Part shown: positions 19,101-27,080 of the stretch, in pieces
Layout of the letters: every line of letters starts with the position of its first letter
How positions within the stretch are numbered: the stretch's first letter is position 1
Assembly (NCBI GenBank): GCA_018992685.1
Contig: JACVGT010000007.1
Span: 1 to 64,000 of the forward strand
DNA from: Theionarchaea archaeon
Lineage (GTDB): Archaea > Methanobacteriota_B > Thermococci > Methanofastidiosales > SZ-28-30
Length of the DNA stretch: 64,000 bases
Direction of reading: 5' to 3'
Made by a program: the position numbers and the translations under genes
Notes under the pieces: model-generated
Database searches by the model: none
What the model was told of the DNA's origin: nothing
Seen by the model: the letters and a program-made list of their open reading frames with translations, nothing else

Positions 19101-19936
19101 CTGAGAAGACCACTCTCCAAGGTGTCTGATTTTCCATCGGGATTAACAATAGTGACATCATACCTGCCGGGGTTCAAAGCCGGAATGGTCACGGTCAGAG
19201 CTGTGTCTGAAATGAACGAAACACTGCAGTGGATCGCCCCCACCAGAACCTGTGGAGTTTCCACAAAGTGATTGCCTGAAATCTCCGCTGTGTACTCCTT
19301 GTCAGACTCAATTTCATCTGGCTGAATAGATTCTATGTGGGGAGGAACTGATTCTACGAAAACTGTAATCTCTGCACTTTCTATGCTATTCCCTGCCATA
19401 TCCTGGGCCCGGCAGCATAATACAACCTTCCCCTGAGGAGGGGAAGTGATTGATAAGCGCCAGGTGGAAGTGCCTGATGCCCGGTACCACGTTCCGTTAA
19501 CACGCACCTCCACCTGGTTGACACCAGTTTCTCCGTCTGATGCTGTCCCTTCAATGTTGAGAGTTCCACTGATACGGGCTCCATCACTTGGTGATGCAAT
19601 ATTCAGGAGAGGAGCCTCGCGATCGCACACTGCGCTTGCTGGGAGGGAGGGAGGACTCTCAGTGTCACCTGAAAGGGCAGTCACCCAGTAGTAGTAAACG
19701 TTACCATTTGTGTCTGGATAATCGGTATATGCAGTACCTTTGATTCTTGCTATTTCCTCTGCTACCTGGAATGATTCCTTTTCTGCTCTGTATAAAACAA
19801 AGGAATCCCCAGATCCGTCCCATTTCAGCAGGATAGCACCTTCAGGGCCAGATCGCGCTTCCAGCACGGTGGGGATTTCTGTTTTTGTGGCAAGTGATAA
19901 CATAATACAGAAGAGGATGAGAAGGAATCGATTCAC
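16151..19936 (-). CDS. Large repeat-containing surface protein, C-terminally anchored
   Basis: The 1261-residue protein has a signal peptide (residues 1-20) and a C-terminal membrane helix (about 1235-1257) with a short basic tail, so nearly all of it lies outside the cell. In order it shows a fibronectin-III-like domain, Ig-like domains with the Bap-type pattern (ISGTLNIEGTASDGETGV), an IPT/TIG domain, four ~106-residue repeats of the type TYTDxDNDDPASLTITITG, another IPT/TIG-like domain, and three more Ig-like domains near the end. It is probably a cell-surface adhesin or S-layer-associated protein. It starts 2 bp after the upstream gene ends, so the two are cotranscribed. Confidence 0.85.
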   Translation of the reverse strand: MNRFLLILFCIMLSLATKTEIPTVLEARSGPEGAILLKWDGSGDSFVLYRAEKESFQVAEEIARIKGTAYTDYPDTNGNVYYYWVTALSGDTESPPSLPASAVCDREAPLLNIASPSDGARISGTLNIEGTASDGETGVNQVEVRVNGTWYRASGTSTWRLSITSPPQGKVVLCCRAQDMAGNSIESAEITVFVESVPPHIESIQPDEIESDKEYTAEISGNHFVETPQVLVGAIHCSVSFISDTALTVTIPALNPGRYDVTIVNPDGKSDTLESGLLSFEPNSPPVIVDVSAVPQFVPNNGTTTLILSAHVEDSDDNIETVLIDFSPFNGSMTAMKDDGVIPDKVAGDSVYTVQTVISKETPEGTYTLEVVAEDDFGARDTSSVTITVVEDPPDNPPQLVNYQVSPSSGTSTTIFRYTVTYTDQDNNAPTYVSLTITGVGTFNMIESNPDDYNYVDGNQYYYEYSGLGAGTHSYTIAASDGTNPVSIGATGPSVSGTNTAPTLLSLGVTPSSGTQTTNFRYTVTYTDADNDDPASLTITITGIGTFAMSELDPGDTYYKDGKLYYYDYTAGLSPGTHSYTITADDGTDTTSVGGTGPTVTADPNTPATLTSYSVTPSSGTQTTNFRYTVTYTDFDNDDPASLTITITGIGTFAMSELDPGDTYYKDGKLYYYDYTAGLSPGTHSYTITADDGTDTTSVGGTGPTVTADPNTPATLTSYSVTPACGNTSTVFVYQVTYTDTDNDDPVSLTITITGIGTFAMSELDPGDTYYKNGKVYFYVYSGGFPIGTHSYTVTADDGTDTTSVGGTGPEIPVGDCAPPTPPPAPRISIFPIAGPSGIWVTVSGTGFSANEDNIKVTFAGVPVSLTPLGSTVPGTSAGTVKANSTGNFSAKFRVPPSSPGIKQVDASGASTPASSVPNKTFTVLAMPLPPHPPPPSAQPPTDTISPNSIITYPQTNTKHKGTYITVRGTASDNNEVTKVEVSFDNGVTWRAASGTVSWSYRWRLPSDGIYTIRSRAIDDEGNTELVGDAVMIVVDNTPPVVAFDPGLQLKEIESQTSFELKGTALDNDVVRRIEITTDGGDTWQPVEGPVGTWTFSWYPVDGEYTLQARAWDDLGQAGYSEEISVIIDTTPPELYITTPDRSTVTGDSFLITGTAYDLNGIATVEVAVNGEPPQEAQGTESWTYQWIVPTAEGTYTIAVTARDRAGLETSAQIQLIVGQATGRGLLEGLDTRTTLLMVAAGAGVLIAVAAALLFIYMRSS
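17500..18755 (-). repeat. Four tandem ~318-bp coding repeats in the surface protein
   Basis: Four repeats of about 106 residues follow one another. The two central copies, about 17794-18111 and 18112-18429, are nearly identical at the DNA level (offset 318 bp). The outer two are diverged. Such identity suggests recent duplication and possible copy-number variation. Confidence 0.75.
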
Positions 19937-19938
19937 GG

Positions 19939-20694
19939 TTATTCCTCCTGCAGCTCACTGAGGAGTTTTTCTAATTCTGTCAGATGTTGGAGACAAAGGA
20001 GGTAGTTTCCATCTTCGAAGGATTCTGTAGCTTTTTTGAGTAGCTTCTCGCACTCCTCCTTGAGCTCTACATCCTCTTCTGCAAACTCAATGCCTGCCAG
20101 TCGTTCGGAGGCTTCTTTGAGTCTCTTCTCGCATATAGTCCTAAGATCATCTTGTCGGTTGCTGGTGATTATCTTTATTTCTTCGATTCCCAGCTGGTTA
20201 ATTTGCTCAAGCATGTCATCAAGTTGGGAAACATCACAAAAGAACAGAGGAACACTATTCTCGATAGCTAGTTTCTTTCCTCTGACAATACTTGCCCTGC
20301 TGGTATCCACAACAACTACTGCAAACTCATTGTTGAAGTGCTCTTGAAACGCTTTGTACAGCTCAAGAGACGTCTGTGCTCTGTCTCTTCCCGCCACCCT
20401 GAAGACACTGAATCCCATCTGGTCCAGCATCTGCTGGATTTGTTCCACAACGGCCATGCTTCCGCCTATAATTATAATATTGTTGGGATCTGATTCCACA
20501 ACCTCTAAGAGTATATTCTCGTCGAACTGACCCCATTCCACTTCCACAATCTTTGCCTCAGTAACCGAGGCCAAGAGCTCTGCCATGGCTACATCACAAT
20601 CTGAATCCGATACAATGACTACTGTACCCTGCGCTGCTATTGGTGCAGCGAGGACAAGTGAAACAGCGATTACCAGCCATCTCTTAGGTGTCAT
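19939..20694 (-). CDS. Secreted protein with cell-wall-binding-repeat-like domain
   Basis: A signal peptide occupies residues 1-22. Residues 25-180 form two alpha/beta halves similar to cell wall-binding repeat 2 (IIIIGGSMAVVEQIQQML, then FRVAGRDRAQTSLELYKAF), a module that attaches proteins to S-layer or wall polymers. The last 70 residues are a charged helical hairpin or coiled coil. The gene lies 2 bp upstream of the large surface-protein gene, so it may anchor or assist that protein. A TATA-like box within a palindrome (20707-20728) lies 25 bp before the ATG, suggesting a leaderless transcript. Confidence 0.75.
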   Translation of the reverse strand: MTPKRWLVIAVSLVLAAPIAAQGTVVIVSDSDCDVAMAELLASVTEAKIVEVEWGQFDENILLEVVESDPNNIIIIGGSMAVVEQIQQMLDQMGFSVFRVAGRDRAQTSLELYKAFQEHFNNEFAVVVVDTSRASIVRGKKLAIENSVPLFFCDVSQLDDMLEQINQLGIEEIKIITSNRQDDLRTICEKRLKEASERLAGIEFAEEDVELKEECEKLLKKATESFEDGNYLLCLQHLTELEKLLSELQEE

Positions 20695-20706
20695 GGTTTA
20701 CCCTGT

Positions 20707-20728
20707 AAAAGCTCATTTATAAGCTTTT
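20707..20728 (-). promoter_or_regulatory. Palindrome spanning the TATA box of the surface-protein operon
   Basis: A 7-bp inverted repeat (AAAAGCT, 8-base spacer, AGCTTTT) encloses the TATA-like box CTTATAAAT on the minus strand, centred 25 bp before the ATG at 20694. A regulator bound here would compete with TBP. Bases 20718-20730 are identical to the promoter at 122-134. Confidence 0.5.
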
Positions 20729-20747
20729 CGCTCGCCATTTAGGGACT

Positions 20748-20761
20748 GATAAACGTTTATC
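20748..20761. promoter_or_regulatory. Perfect 14-bp palindrome, possible operator
   Basis: The sequence GATAAACGTTTATC is a perfect palindrome in the divergent intergenic region. Half-site-like copies of GAACGTTT occur twice near 20809-20826, which suggests one regulator with several sites. The target promoter could be on either side. Confidence 0.4.
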
Positions 20762-21118
20762 GCAATTTTAGCTTATAATTTCGTTCTGATCCGTTACTGA
20801 AAGTTCCTGAACGTTTCTGAACGTTTATAGTGTCATGAAAAGCGACTAGTTACAGAATACATTCAGGGTACAAGGGTAAAGAAATCGTGAGTTCAGCCCC
20901 CCCGATTCTGGGATATGAAGTGACTTTCTCAGGACTATCGAATCACTTCTAACTGTTGCTAATCGTTTCTTTGCAGTCTGATATGATCAATGTCTTCTCT
21001 GAGGAGTCTATTTTACCATAATTGCCCTCTTGACACTTTTTTCCGTTTTCCTGGTGATACCAGAACTCTCACGGGTTCGTGTCAGAGTGACCAGAGAGGA
21101 ATCTAAGAATGACCATGA
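20762..21118. other. Divergent intergenic region
   Basis: No gene is supported here. The region holds two direct repeats of TGAACGTTT around 20808-20826. The promoter of the gene at 21156 (TATA-like box in TCTATTTATG, about 21123-21134) follows. Confidence 0.35.
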
Positions 21119-21155
21119 GAAATCTATTTATGTAATCTATCAACAAGAACATTTC

Positions 21156-22202
21156 ATGAAGGCTGCTCTCACTACGTTGGATCTCCAGAAATATCTTGAC
21201 CAGAAGAAGAAAACCATGAGGATCTTTGCTCATTTCTGCTCATTTACGCCGGAAGAGGTTTTGCATGCAGCAGGTATCCTGCCAGTACGCATCTTTGGCT
21301 CGAATATCATAGAAAAAGCCAGCGCCCACTTGCAGTCCTACTGTTGCTCATATGCAAAGAGGGTCCTGGAAGCAGGACTGACCAACCCTTTTGATGGTTC
21401 TGTGTTCGTTCACAGTTGCGACACCATGCAGAGACTTTCTGACATCTGGGGATATTCGATTGATGATGGCTTCCATGAGACTCTGGTCCTTCCTGTGGCC
21501 GTTGATAAGGGGATTGAATACCTCACGAAGGAATTGAACCGGTTCACAAGGGGATTGGAGGTCTATGCGGGAGAAATATCTGATACTGCTCTGAAAGAAA
21601 GCATCTCTGTCTATAATGATAACAGGAACCTACTTCAGGAGTTATATGAAAAAAGAAAAGGGGGCCATATCCTTGCCGTGGTAGTAGACAAGGTGATGAA
21701 AGCCAGTATGAGCATGCTGAAGCAGGAACATACCGTGTTGTTGGAGGAATTCCTGGAGGAGGTGGAACTGGGAGAGTATTCTCGGCCTCGTCTCATCCTC
21801 TCAGGAAGTGTTGTTGAAGACCCTAGCATACTGGAGATTATTGAAGAATATGGGTTAATCTGCTATGATGATCTCTGCACAGGTTCTCGATATTTATCCC
21901 TGGCAGAGGAACAGTCACTACGAGGAATTGCACGACGATACCAGGGCATGTGGTGCCCCTGCAGAACTGCTTCTGCTCCCAGAGGACAGTACCTCGTTGA
22001 GAAGGCAGGAGAATACGATGCAGACGGAGTCATACTTCTTCTTCACAAGTTCTGCGAGCCACATCTTTTTGAAGCAGTCTCAATCAGGAACAGTCTGAAA
22101 GAGCACGGCTACCCGTGTCTACAACTGGAGCTCGAAGACCAGACCTCACCAGAGCAAGTACGGACCAGGATCCAGGCGTTCTGCGAAATGCTGGAGGGAT
22201 AG
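21156..22202 (+). CDS. 2-hydroxyacyl-CoA dehydratase/benzoyl-CoA reductase-type subunit
   Basis: The 348-residue protein belongs to the 2-hydroxyglutaryl-CoA dehydratase D-component family, whose members bind a 4Fe-4S cluster and use one low-potential electron to dehydrate 2-hydroxyacyl-CoA or reduce aromatic CoA esters. Conserved features include HAAGILPVRIFG, HSCDTMQRL and CYDDLCTGSRY, with Cys residues placed for the cluster. The frame is open from 21030, but a TATA-like box lies about 26 bp before the ATG at 21156. It is followed after 3 bp by a second subunit and then the activator, forming a three-gene operon. The substrate cannot be read from the sequence. Confidence 0.88.
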   Translation: MKAALTTLDLQKYLDQKKKTMRIFAHFCSFTPEEVLHAAGILPVRIFGSNIIEKASAHLQSYCCSYAKRVLEAGLTNPFDGSVFVHSCDTMQRLSDIWGYSIDDGFHETLVLPVAVDKGIEYLTKELNRFTRGLEVYAGEISDTALKESISVYNDNRNLLQELYEKRKGGHILAVVVDKVMKASMSMLKQEHTVLLEEFLEEVELGEYSRPRLILSGSVVEDPSILEIIEEYGLICYDDLCTGSRYLSLAEEQSLRGIARRYQGMWCPCRTASAPRGQYLVEKAGEYDADGVILLLHKFCEPHLFEAVSIRNSLKEHGYPCLQLELEDQTSPEQVRTRIQAFCEMLEG

Positions 22203-22205
22203 CCA

Positions 22206-23396
22206 ATGAAAAAACTCAATTCCTATGAAAATCTTAAAAAACTCGTTGGGAGCCATTACATGCAGGCCAAAACTGCCCATTTTTTCAATCAGAAGATTGG
22301 CTGGGTCTCAAGTGGGGCTCCTGTGGAAGTGCTTCGTCCTTTTGACATCGTCACTGTCTACCCGGAAAACCATGCTTCAATATGTGGAGCAGCAAAACAG
22401 GGTTCTGAACTCTGTGAAGCAGCTGAGGCTGAAGGCTTTTCCCGTGATCTCTGCAGCTATTTCAGGTGCGATAGGGGATCCACCCTCCTGGGCACGAGCC
22501 CCATCGGGGGATTACCTCGCCCAGATTTCCTCTACGGGTGCAATAATATTTGTGGAACTATATTGAAATGGTATGAAATTGCATCCAGGCACTTTGACGT
22601 TCCCTTTCTCTTTGTGGATACCCCATTTGTTCACACCACCATGACTGACCATGCTGTAGAGTATGTTGCAGCTCAGCTAGAGGAGATTGTACCGTATCTA
22701 GAATCATTGACGGGAAGAGAATTCGATGAGCAGAAATTCACGGAGACACTGGAACTTTCCAAAACATGTGTGGAATTGTGGAAAAAGACTTTGCAGTTCG
22801 GTGCACATAAACCCTCTCCTCTCACGTGCTTTGACGCTTTTACTCAGATGGCCGCTATTGTGTCTCTGAGGGGAACGCAGGAAGCAGTGACCCATTACAA
22901 GACTTTAAATGAGGAACTGGAATCACGGATTCAGAAAGGGATTGCTGCAGTGGACAACGAGAAAATTCGGCTTTTATGGGACAATATTCCTGTGTGGTAT
23001 GCCATGAGGGGACTGTCTGAATTGTTTGAGAATCATCAAGCCTGCCTGGTGGCAGATACCTATACGAACGCCTGGGCTTCAGCTGCATTGGATACGGGTA
23101 ATCCCATGGAGAGTCTTGCTCGAAACTATCTGGAAATCTACCTGAACATCTCCATGGATCTTATGCTCGAACGGATTATCGCCCTCATTCACCAGTTTGA
23201 TGTGGACGGTATGGTAATGCACAGCAACAGATCCTGCAAACCATACTCTCTGGGACAGTATGATCTTGCCCGCTGCATAAAAGAGGAAACAGGTATACCT
23301 GTGGTGATAATTGAGGCAGACATGGTGGATTCACGCACATATGCGGAGGAACAAGCGCGAACGAGGATAGAAGCGTTTCTGGAATCTCTTGGGTGA
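22206..23396 (+). CDS. 2-hydroxyacyl-CoA dehydratase-type second subunit
   Basis: This 396-residue protein is a second D-component family member, distinct from the first, as in the alpha/beta heterodimers HgdAB, FldBC or BcrBC. Features are WVSSGAPVEVLRPFDIVTVYPENHAS near the N-terminus, GCNNICGTILKWYE, and HSNRSCKPYSLGQYD near the C-terminus. The gene starts 3 bp after its partner and is followed by the activator, so the complex should be heterodimeric and ATP-activated. The alternatives are a benzoyl-CoA reductase-like or an uncharacterised branch of this family. Confidence 0.88.
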   Translation: MKKLNSYENLKKLVGSHYMQAKTAHFFNQKIGWVSSGAPVEVLRPFDIVTVYPENHASICGAAKQGSELCEAAEAEGFSRDLCSYFRCDRGSTLLGTSPIGGLPRPDFLYGCNNICGTILKWYEIASRHFDVPFLFVDTPFVHTTMTDHAVEYVAAQLEEIVPYLESLTGREFDEQKFTETLELSKTCVELWKKTLQFGAHKPSPLTCFDAFTQMAAIVSLRGTQEAVTHYKTLNEELESRIQKGIAAVDNEKIRLLWDNIPVWYAMRGLSELFENHQACLVADTYTNAWASAALDTGNPMESLARNYLEIYLNISMDLMLERIIALIHQFDVDGMVMHSNRSCKPYSLGQYDLARCIKEETGIPVVIIEADMVDSRTYAEEQARTRIEAFLESLG

Positions 23397-23400
23397 GTAG

Positions 23401-24189
23401 ATGTGGTGTGGTATTGATATTGGGGCAGCTACTGCCAAGCTGGTGCTGCTTGAGAACACAGTAGTTGCGGGCATCATTATCCCCAGCGGATTCGACACGG
23501 TGAAGACCGCTGAAGAGCTGGTGGAGCACGGGTTGGAGAAAGCAGGTATTCTCCGGAAAGATATCCAATGCATAGTGGCCACAGGTTATGGGAGAAGGAT
23601 GGTGCCCATGGCTGACAGGACAGTAACTGAGATCACCTGTCATGCAAGAGGTGCTCATTACCTAGACAATGAGGTAAGGACCATTATTGACATTGGGGGG
23701 CAGGATTCCAAAGGGATTTCCCTTGATGCTACGGGGAAGGTGACGGATTTTGTGATGAATGACAAGTGTGCAGCTGGAACAGGGAGGTTTCTGGAGGTCA
23801 TGGCTCGCGCTCTTGAGGTGGAGCTGGGTGAATTGGGAACCCTCTCTTTGAAATGCGAGGAGAAAGTTGCGATATCCTCTACCTGTACTGTTTTTGCAGA
23901 GTCTGAAGTTATCTCTTACAAGAATCAGGGAAAGAAGAAAGAAGACATCATTGCAGGGGTTCATGAAGCCATTGCGTCACGGATCTATGCCATGGTGCAT
24001 CAGATACCCATACAGGAGAAGATCATGGTAACAGGTGGAGTTGCCTTAAACAGAGGAATGGTTCGTGCTCTAGAACGAAAGATGGAGAAAGAAGTGGAGA
24101 TACCGGGAGATCCGCAGATTGTGGGTGCACTGGGTGCAGCACTGCTGGGGAGAGAATCACAGTCCATCAAGAAGGGTTCTTTTTCATAA
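23401..24189 (+). CDS. ATP-dependent activator of the dehydratase (HgdC/BcrA type)
   Basis: The 262-residue protein is an ASKHA-fold activase that hydrolyses ATP to push an electron from ferredoxin onto the dehydratase. Motifs are GIDIGAATAKLVLL (phosphate 1), DIGGQDSK, NDKCAAGTGRFLE with one cluster Cys, SSTCTVFAESE with the second, and GGVALNRG. Two such subunits share a 4Fe-4S cluster through these Cys. It starts 4 bp after the preceding stop. Its end overlaps the convergent MaoC gene by 23 bp. Confidence 0.95.
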   Translation: MWCGIDIGAATAKLVLLENTVVAGIIIPSGFDTVKTAEELVEHGLEKAGILRKDIQCIVATGYGRRMVPMADRTVTEITCHARGAHYLDNEVRTIIDIGGQDSKGISLDATGKVTDFVMNDKCAAGTGRFLEVMARALEVELGELGTLSLKCEEKVAISSTCTVFAESEVISYKNQGKKKEDIIAGVHEAIASRIYAMVHQIPIQEKIMVTGGVALNRGMVRALERKMEKEVEIPGDPQIVGALGAALLGRESQSIKKGSFS

Positions 24190-24607
24190 GGAGCAGCGCA
24201 TCACAGATCATGACGTTCTCACCTTTTTCATTCACTACTGAGTTTCGCAAGGTTACAATTCCATTGTCTCCTCTGTCTCTCTTTTCTACAATTTCCACTA
24301 TCAGATGAATTGTCGTCCCAATGAGAACAGGTCTCAAGAATCGCATTGTATCCACACCGTAGAAAGCAACTACTGTCTCGCGGATGATTCCCAGTTGGTC
24401 CCAAAACCCTGTCATGATGGAGAAAGTCAGGGCTCCATGGGCTATTCGCTGGCTGAACTGTGATTGTTCTGCGAATGTCTTGTCTGTGTGCAACGGGTTA
24501 TAATCTCCACTTAGTCCAGCAAACCGGACAATATCAGCTTCCGTTACAGTTCTTCCAGATGAGACGTATTTCTCACCAAGGGCCAGGTCCTCATAGTATT
24601 TTCCCAT
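24167..24607 (-). CDS. MaoC-like (R)-specific enoyl-CoA hydratase
   Basis: The 146-residue hot-dog-fold protein has the family signature FAGLSGDYNPLHTDKTFAEQ, containing the catalytic Asp and His, followed by RIAHGALTFSIMTGF. Such enzymes hydrate trans-2-enoyl-CoA or dehydrate (R)-3-hydroxyacyl-CoA. The ATG at 24607 has an AAGGTGA ribosome site, and a TATA-like box near 24641-24649. It converges with the activator gene and may process the product of the 2-hydroxyacyl-CoA dehydratase, but that is inference. Confidence 0.88.
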   Translation of the reverse strand: MGKYYEDLALGEKYVSSGRTVTEADIVRFAGLSGDYNPLHTDKTFAEQSQFSQRIAHGALTFSIMTGFWDQLGIIRETVVAFYGVDTMRFLRPVLIGTTIHLIVEIVEKRDRGDNGIVTLRNSVVNEKGENVMICDALLLMKKNPS

Positions 24608-24780
24608 TCACTTCACCTTGCTGCCCTGGCGAGTTCACTGCTATAAGCGTTTTGCTGCCCCAACATTGTGGGAGAACCTTTTTCAATTCGTACTGTCAGG
24701 ATTATCTAGCCGAGGTGTTGTTGCTTATTGGCATAGAACTATCTGTTGTTCATTGCGGTCCAGAACCAAGGAGGTCTTTC

Positions 24781-25647
24781 ATGTGTGAATGGTGTATGAA
24801 ACATGGAGCAGGAAAGAAATGGTACCTGAATGCCAAGAACTACTCTGATGAGCTGGCCAGGGAACTGGAGGCAGAAGCCTATCTTACAGAACAGTGGAGG
24901 AATTTTGAACAGGTTTTCATCCGAAAAATTGCTGGATTCAGCTCTATTGGTCTCGGCTACAAACTGAGAATGCCCTTGATTGGGAGGGTTCTCAGGTGGA
25001 ATGCAGAGAAAATGATCCACAGTGAGAGCAGAAACAGAGATCCCATAAGAGCTGATGGTCACTTTGGGCAAGTTATCCCCCTGGAAGATGCTAGAATCAT
25101 CCTTTCAGAACTGGCAGCCGAACCCATTATTGAAAACTATTGTATGTGTCGGTGGATGCAGAGAAATGTAAAAGATGTGTGCTGCATCAACTTCGGAGTG
25201 CTGTCAGGCGTGATTGAGAAGCTTCCCCGGTTCGTTCCCGAAGGAATGCAGCACCTTGACAGGGAGAAAGCCATGAATCGGCTCACAGAACACAATGAAA
25301 AGGGATATGTGGCAACTGTGTGGTTTCAACCGGTTCCTTACATCAATGCCATCTGTTCCTGTGAGAGCCCAGAGTGCGGAGGGCTGCGTCTGAGAAAAGA
25401 TTTCGGCCTGCATTCTGTATACAAGGCAGAGTACGTCATTCTCCTGGATCCGGACAAGTGCCAGGGCTGCAAGTCCTGTGTAACCATGTGCCAGTTTGGA
25501 GCTATCAGGTATATTCCTTCGCTAAAACGAGTCATCGTTGACTATAACGCATGTTTTGGGTGTGGCTTGTGCAGGCATGCATGCATTCACGATGCACTCA
25601 AGCTTATTCCCAGAGAGGACTTTCCGGGGCTGCGAGGTATGTATTGA
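24781..25647 (+). CDS. Protein with two C-terminal 4Fe-4S ferredoxin motifs
   Basis: The 288-residue protein has a Cys-containing N-terminal domain (CEWCMKHG at the start; YCMCRWMQRNVKDVCC near residue 125; CSCESPECGG near 200) and two ferredoxin motifs near the C-terminus (CQGCKSCVTMCQ and CFGCGLCRHAC). It resembles the proteins at 27175-27981 and 31647-32189, which share an N-terminal domain with Cys clusters. An open frame extends upstream, but the ATG at 24781 has a strong GGAGGT ribosome site. It is likely an electron carrier for the nearby Fe-S enzymes. Confidence 0.8.
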   Translation: MCEWCMKHGAGKKWYLNAKNYSDELARELEAEAYLTEQWRNFEQVFIRKIAGFSSIGLGYKLRMPLIGRVLRWNAEKMIHSESRNRDPIRADGHFGQVIPLEDARIILSELAAEPIIENYCMCRWMQRNVKDVCCINFGVLSGVIEKLPRFVPEGMQHLDREKAMNRLTEHNEKGYVATVWFQPVPYINAICSCESPECGGLRLRKDFGLHSVYKAEYVILLDPDKCQGCKSCVTMCQFGAIRYIPSLKRVIVDYNACFGCGLCRHACIHDALKLIPREDFPGLRGMY

Positions 25648-25661
25648 GGCGAGGTGCTACA

Positions 25662-25913
25662 ATGAATGCTACGAGAATTGCCATTGATTATTCAAAATGT
25701 GGAGAAGTGGGAAAAATAGACCCTAGAAAATGTGGAAAGTGTCTGAAAATATGTGACCCTGCCGTTTTCTTAATGCACCAGCCGCTTCACACGCAACAAG
25801 ATCCCTTTGATCCTCAAGTGTGGCGGATTACTGCAGTGTGGCTCTCTTTGTGTACACGATGCATGAAATGTGTAAATGCTTGTCCGGAGAAGGCGATTAC
25901 CGTTTCCTGGTAG
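25662..25913 (+). CDS. Small ferredoxin-like protein
   Basis: The 83-residue protein has a CxxC-type Cys cluster (KCGKCLKICDP) and a second ferredoxin motif (CTRCMKCVNACP), enough for two Fe-S clusters. The ATG at 25662 follows the preceding stop by 14 bp and has a GAGGTGC ribosome site. It overlaps the convergent membrane-protein gene by 17 bp. It is probably an electron carrier cotranscribed with the previous gene. Confidence 0.75.
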   Translation: MNATRIAIDYSKCGEVGKIDPRKCGKCLKICDPAVFLMHQPLHTQQDPFDPQVWRITAVWLSLCTRCMKCVNACPEKAITVSW

Positions 25914-26703
25914 GAAAAAGCAGATTCTGAGATTCTCTCCTGCTGTTTATCAGGGTTCGCACCTGAGCAATGATTTCCAGACCTATCAACAGGATAGCAG
26001 AGAACGCCATGAGACCAGGGACCCAATATCGAGACATAACGAGCGCAGTGAGCACGAACGCAGCTATGATCAAAGCAGTGTACTTGAGGTACCCCACTGA
26101 TTCATCAACATAGCGAGGCAACCCTTTCTGGACGACATAAAAAGCCACCATCAGCCCAACAAAGAATAACAAGAATTCCCCCATGAAAAACAGGAACAAT
26201 ACCTGGTAGTTCCATTGTACGAACTGTTCGTTAAACTTCACAAACCAGGTTCCCTCCCGGTAATTAATGAAGGTGGGGGGGGTGTCTCGCACCTCAACCC
26301 AGGAGTGGTAAGGGCCGATCACCGCAACGGCATCATATCCAGCATACCGTAGAACCGAACACAGCACCACAGCCTGGCCATCGCAATCATCTCTACCTCT
26401 CAGCAGGACTTCTTCTGCATTCGCCAAGTGGTTGAGGGCTCCGTAGTTGAACAGGTCGGTGGCATACTGGACTTTCCATTCAATAACAGAAAACATTTGA
26501 GCAGGGTCGTCCTTGACATTCTCTTCCATTTCGTGAAATAGATCGGCAGTGGTTTCAGGGAGAATGAGCTGCTGAGGAAAGAAAAACCTGTTAGCCTGTG
26601 TTTTCCACGCCAGCGGGTTCATGTTGCCCCCCAGCCCAATTACAAATACAACGCTGACTGTGGAGATCAAGAGCGACTTCCTAACATGTGATCTGAGGGG
26701 CAT
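25897..26703 (-). CDS. Membrane-bound transglutaminase-like protein
   Basis: An N-terminal membrane helix (residues 10-28) is followed by a transglutaminase-like domain (residues 60-170), with the Cys in GRDDCDGQAV and the His in YHSWVEV placed as a Cys-His pair. Two or three membrane helices follow (about residues 170-245), and the C-terminus is basic and cytoplasmic. The active domain should face outside. A TATA-like box (CTTTAAG, about 26723-26731) is 24 bp before the ATG at 26703. The substrate is unknown; peptidase activity is more likely than protein cross-linking. Confidence 0.75.
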   Translation of the reverse strand: MPLRSHVRKSLLISTVSVVFVIGLGGNMNPLAWKTQANRFFFPQQLILPETTADLFHEMEENVKDDPAQMFSVIEWKVQYATDLFNYGALNHLANAEEVLLRGRDDCDGQAVVLCSVLRYAGYDAVAVIGPYHSWVEVRDTPPTFINYREGTWFVKFNEQFVQWNYQVLFLFFMGEFLLFFVGLMVAFYVVQKGLPRYVDESVGYLKYTALIIAAFVLTALVMSRYWVPGLMAFSAILLIGLEIIAQVRTLINSRRESQNLLFPTRKR

Positions 26704-26820
26704 TACTTCATGTTTGAAGCGGTGCTTAAAGAGGTTTCTGCTCCAGCACTCCCTATGAGGAGACGGACAGATCGTAAGCAGCTTGTCGGTGTGATCCGTA
26801 AGTCATGTGTTGAAGCCAGG

Positions 26821-27060
26821 AAAAAAGAGAGAGAGGACCATGAATCACATGGGTAGAGAGGCTAAGCCTGCTCCTGGTCCTCTATGAGGGACAATAACCC
26901 AGAGGGACTGCATCTCTGGATATTTAGTCCCTGTCTGAAGGGGGTGAAAGATTCGTGTTTGTCCACTCGAATTACCTGTGGAAAGTTCTGCGGAGGACCG
27001 GTGTGCTCGAGGTGAGAACTCTAGGAGCACACTCCAACAGCATCCTCACCCGGTCTTCCA
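26821..27060 (-). ncRNA. Predicted structured RNA gene, about 240 nt, family not recognised
   Basis: On the minus strand, a TATA-like box (TTAATAAAG, 27081-27089) is about 25 bp from 27060. The RNA would begin there with a strand that pairs later. Four stems are visible: 27059-27050 with 27001-26992 (10 bp with one G-U), enclosing 27032-27025 with 27008-27001 (8 bp); 26972-26968 with 26955-26951 (5 bp); 26932-26926 with 26909-26903 (7 bp); and 26883-26875 with 26840-26832 (9 bp). The last stem is followed by a pyrimidine tract ending in six T's (26826-26821), a terminator. The segments 27011-27016 and 27045-27050 are also complementary. It could be a diverged RNase P or SRP RNA, but I could not find their universal core motifs. 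Confidence 0.6.
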
Positions 27061-27080
27061 TTCTTACTGAGCTGACGAAA

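Noticed and set aside
26821-27060. Assignment of the structured RNA as RNase P or SRP RNA
   Set aside because: The universal core motifs of either RNA were not found by eye, so only a family-free RNA call is made.
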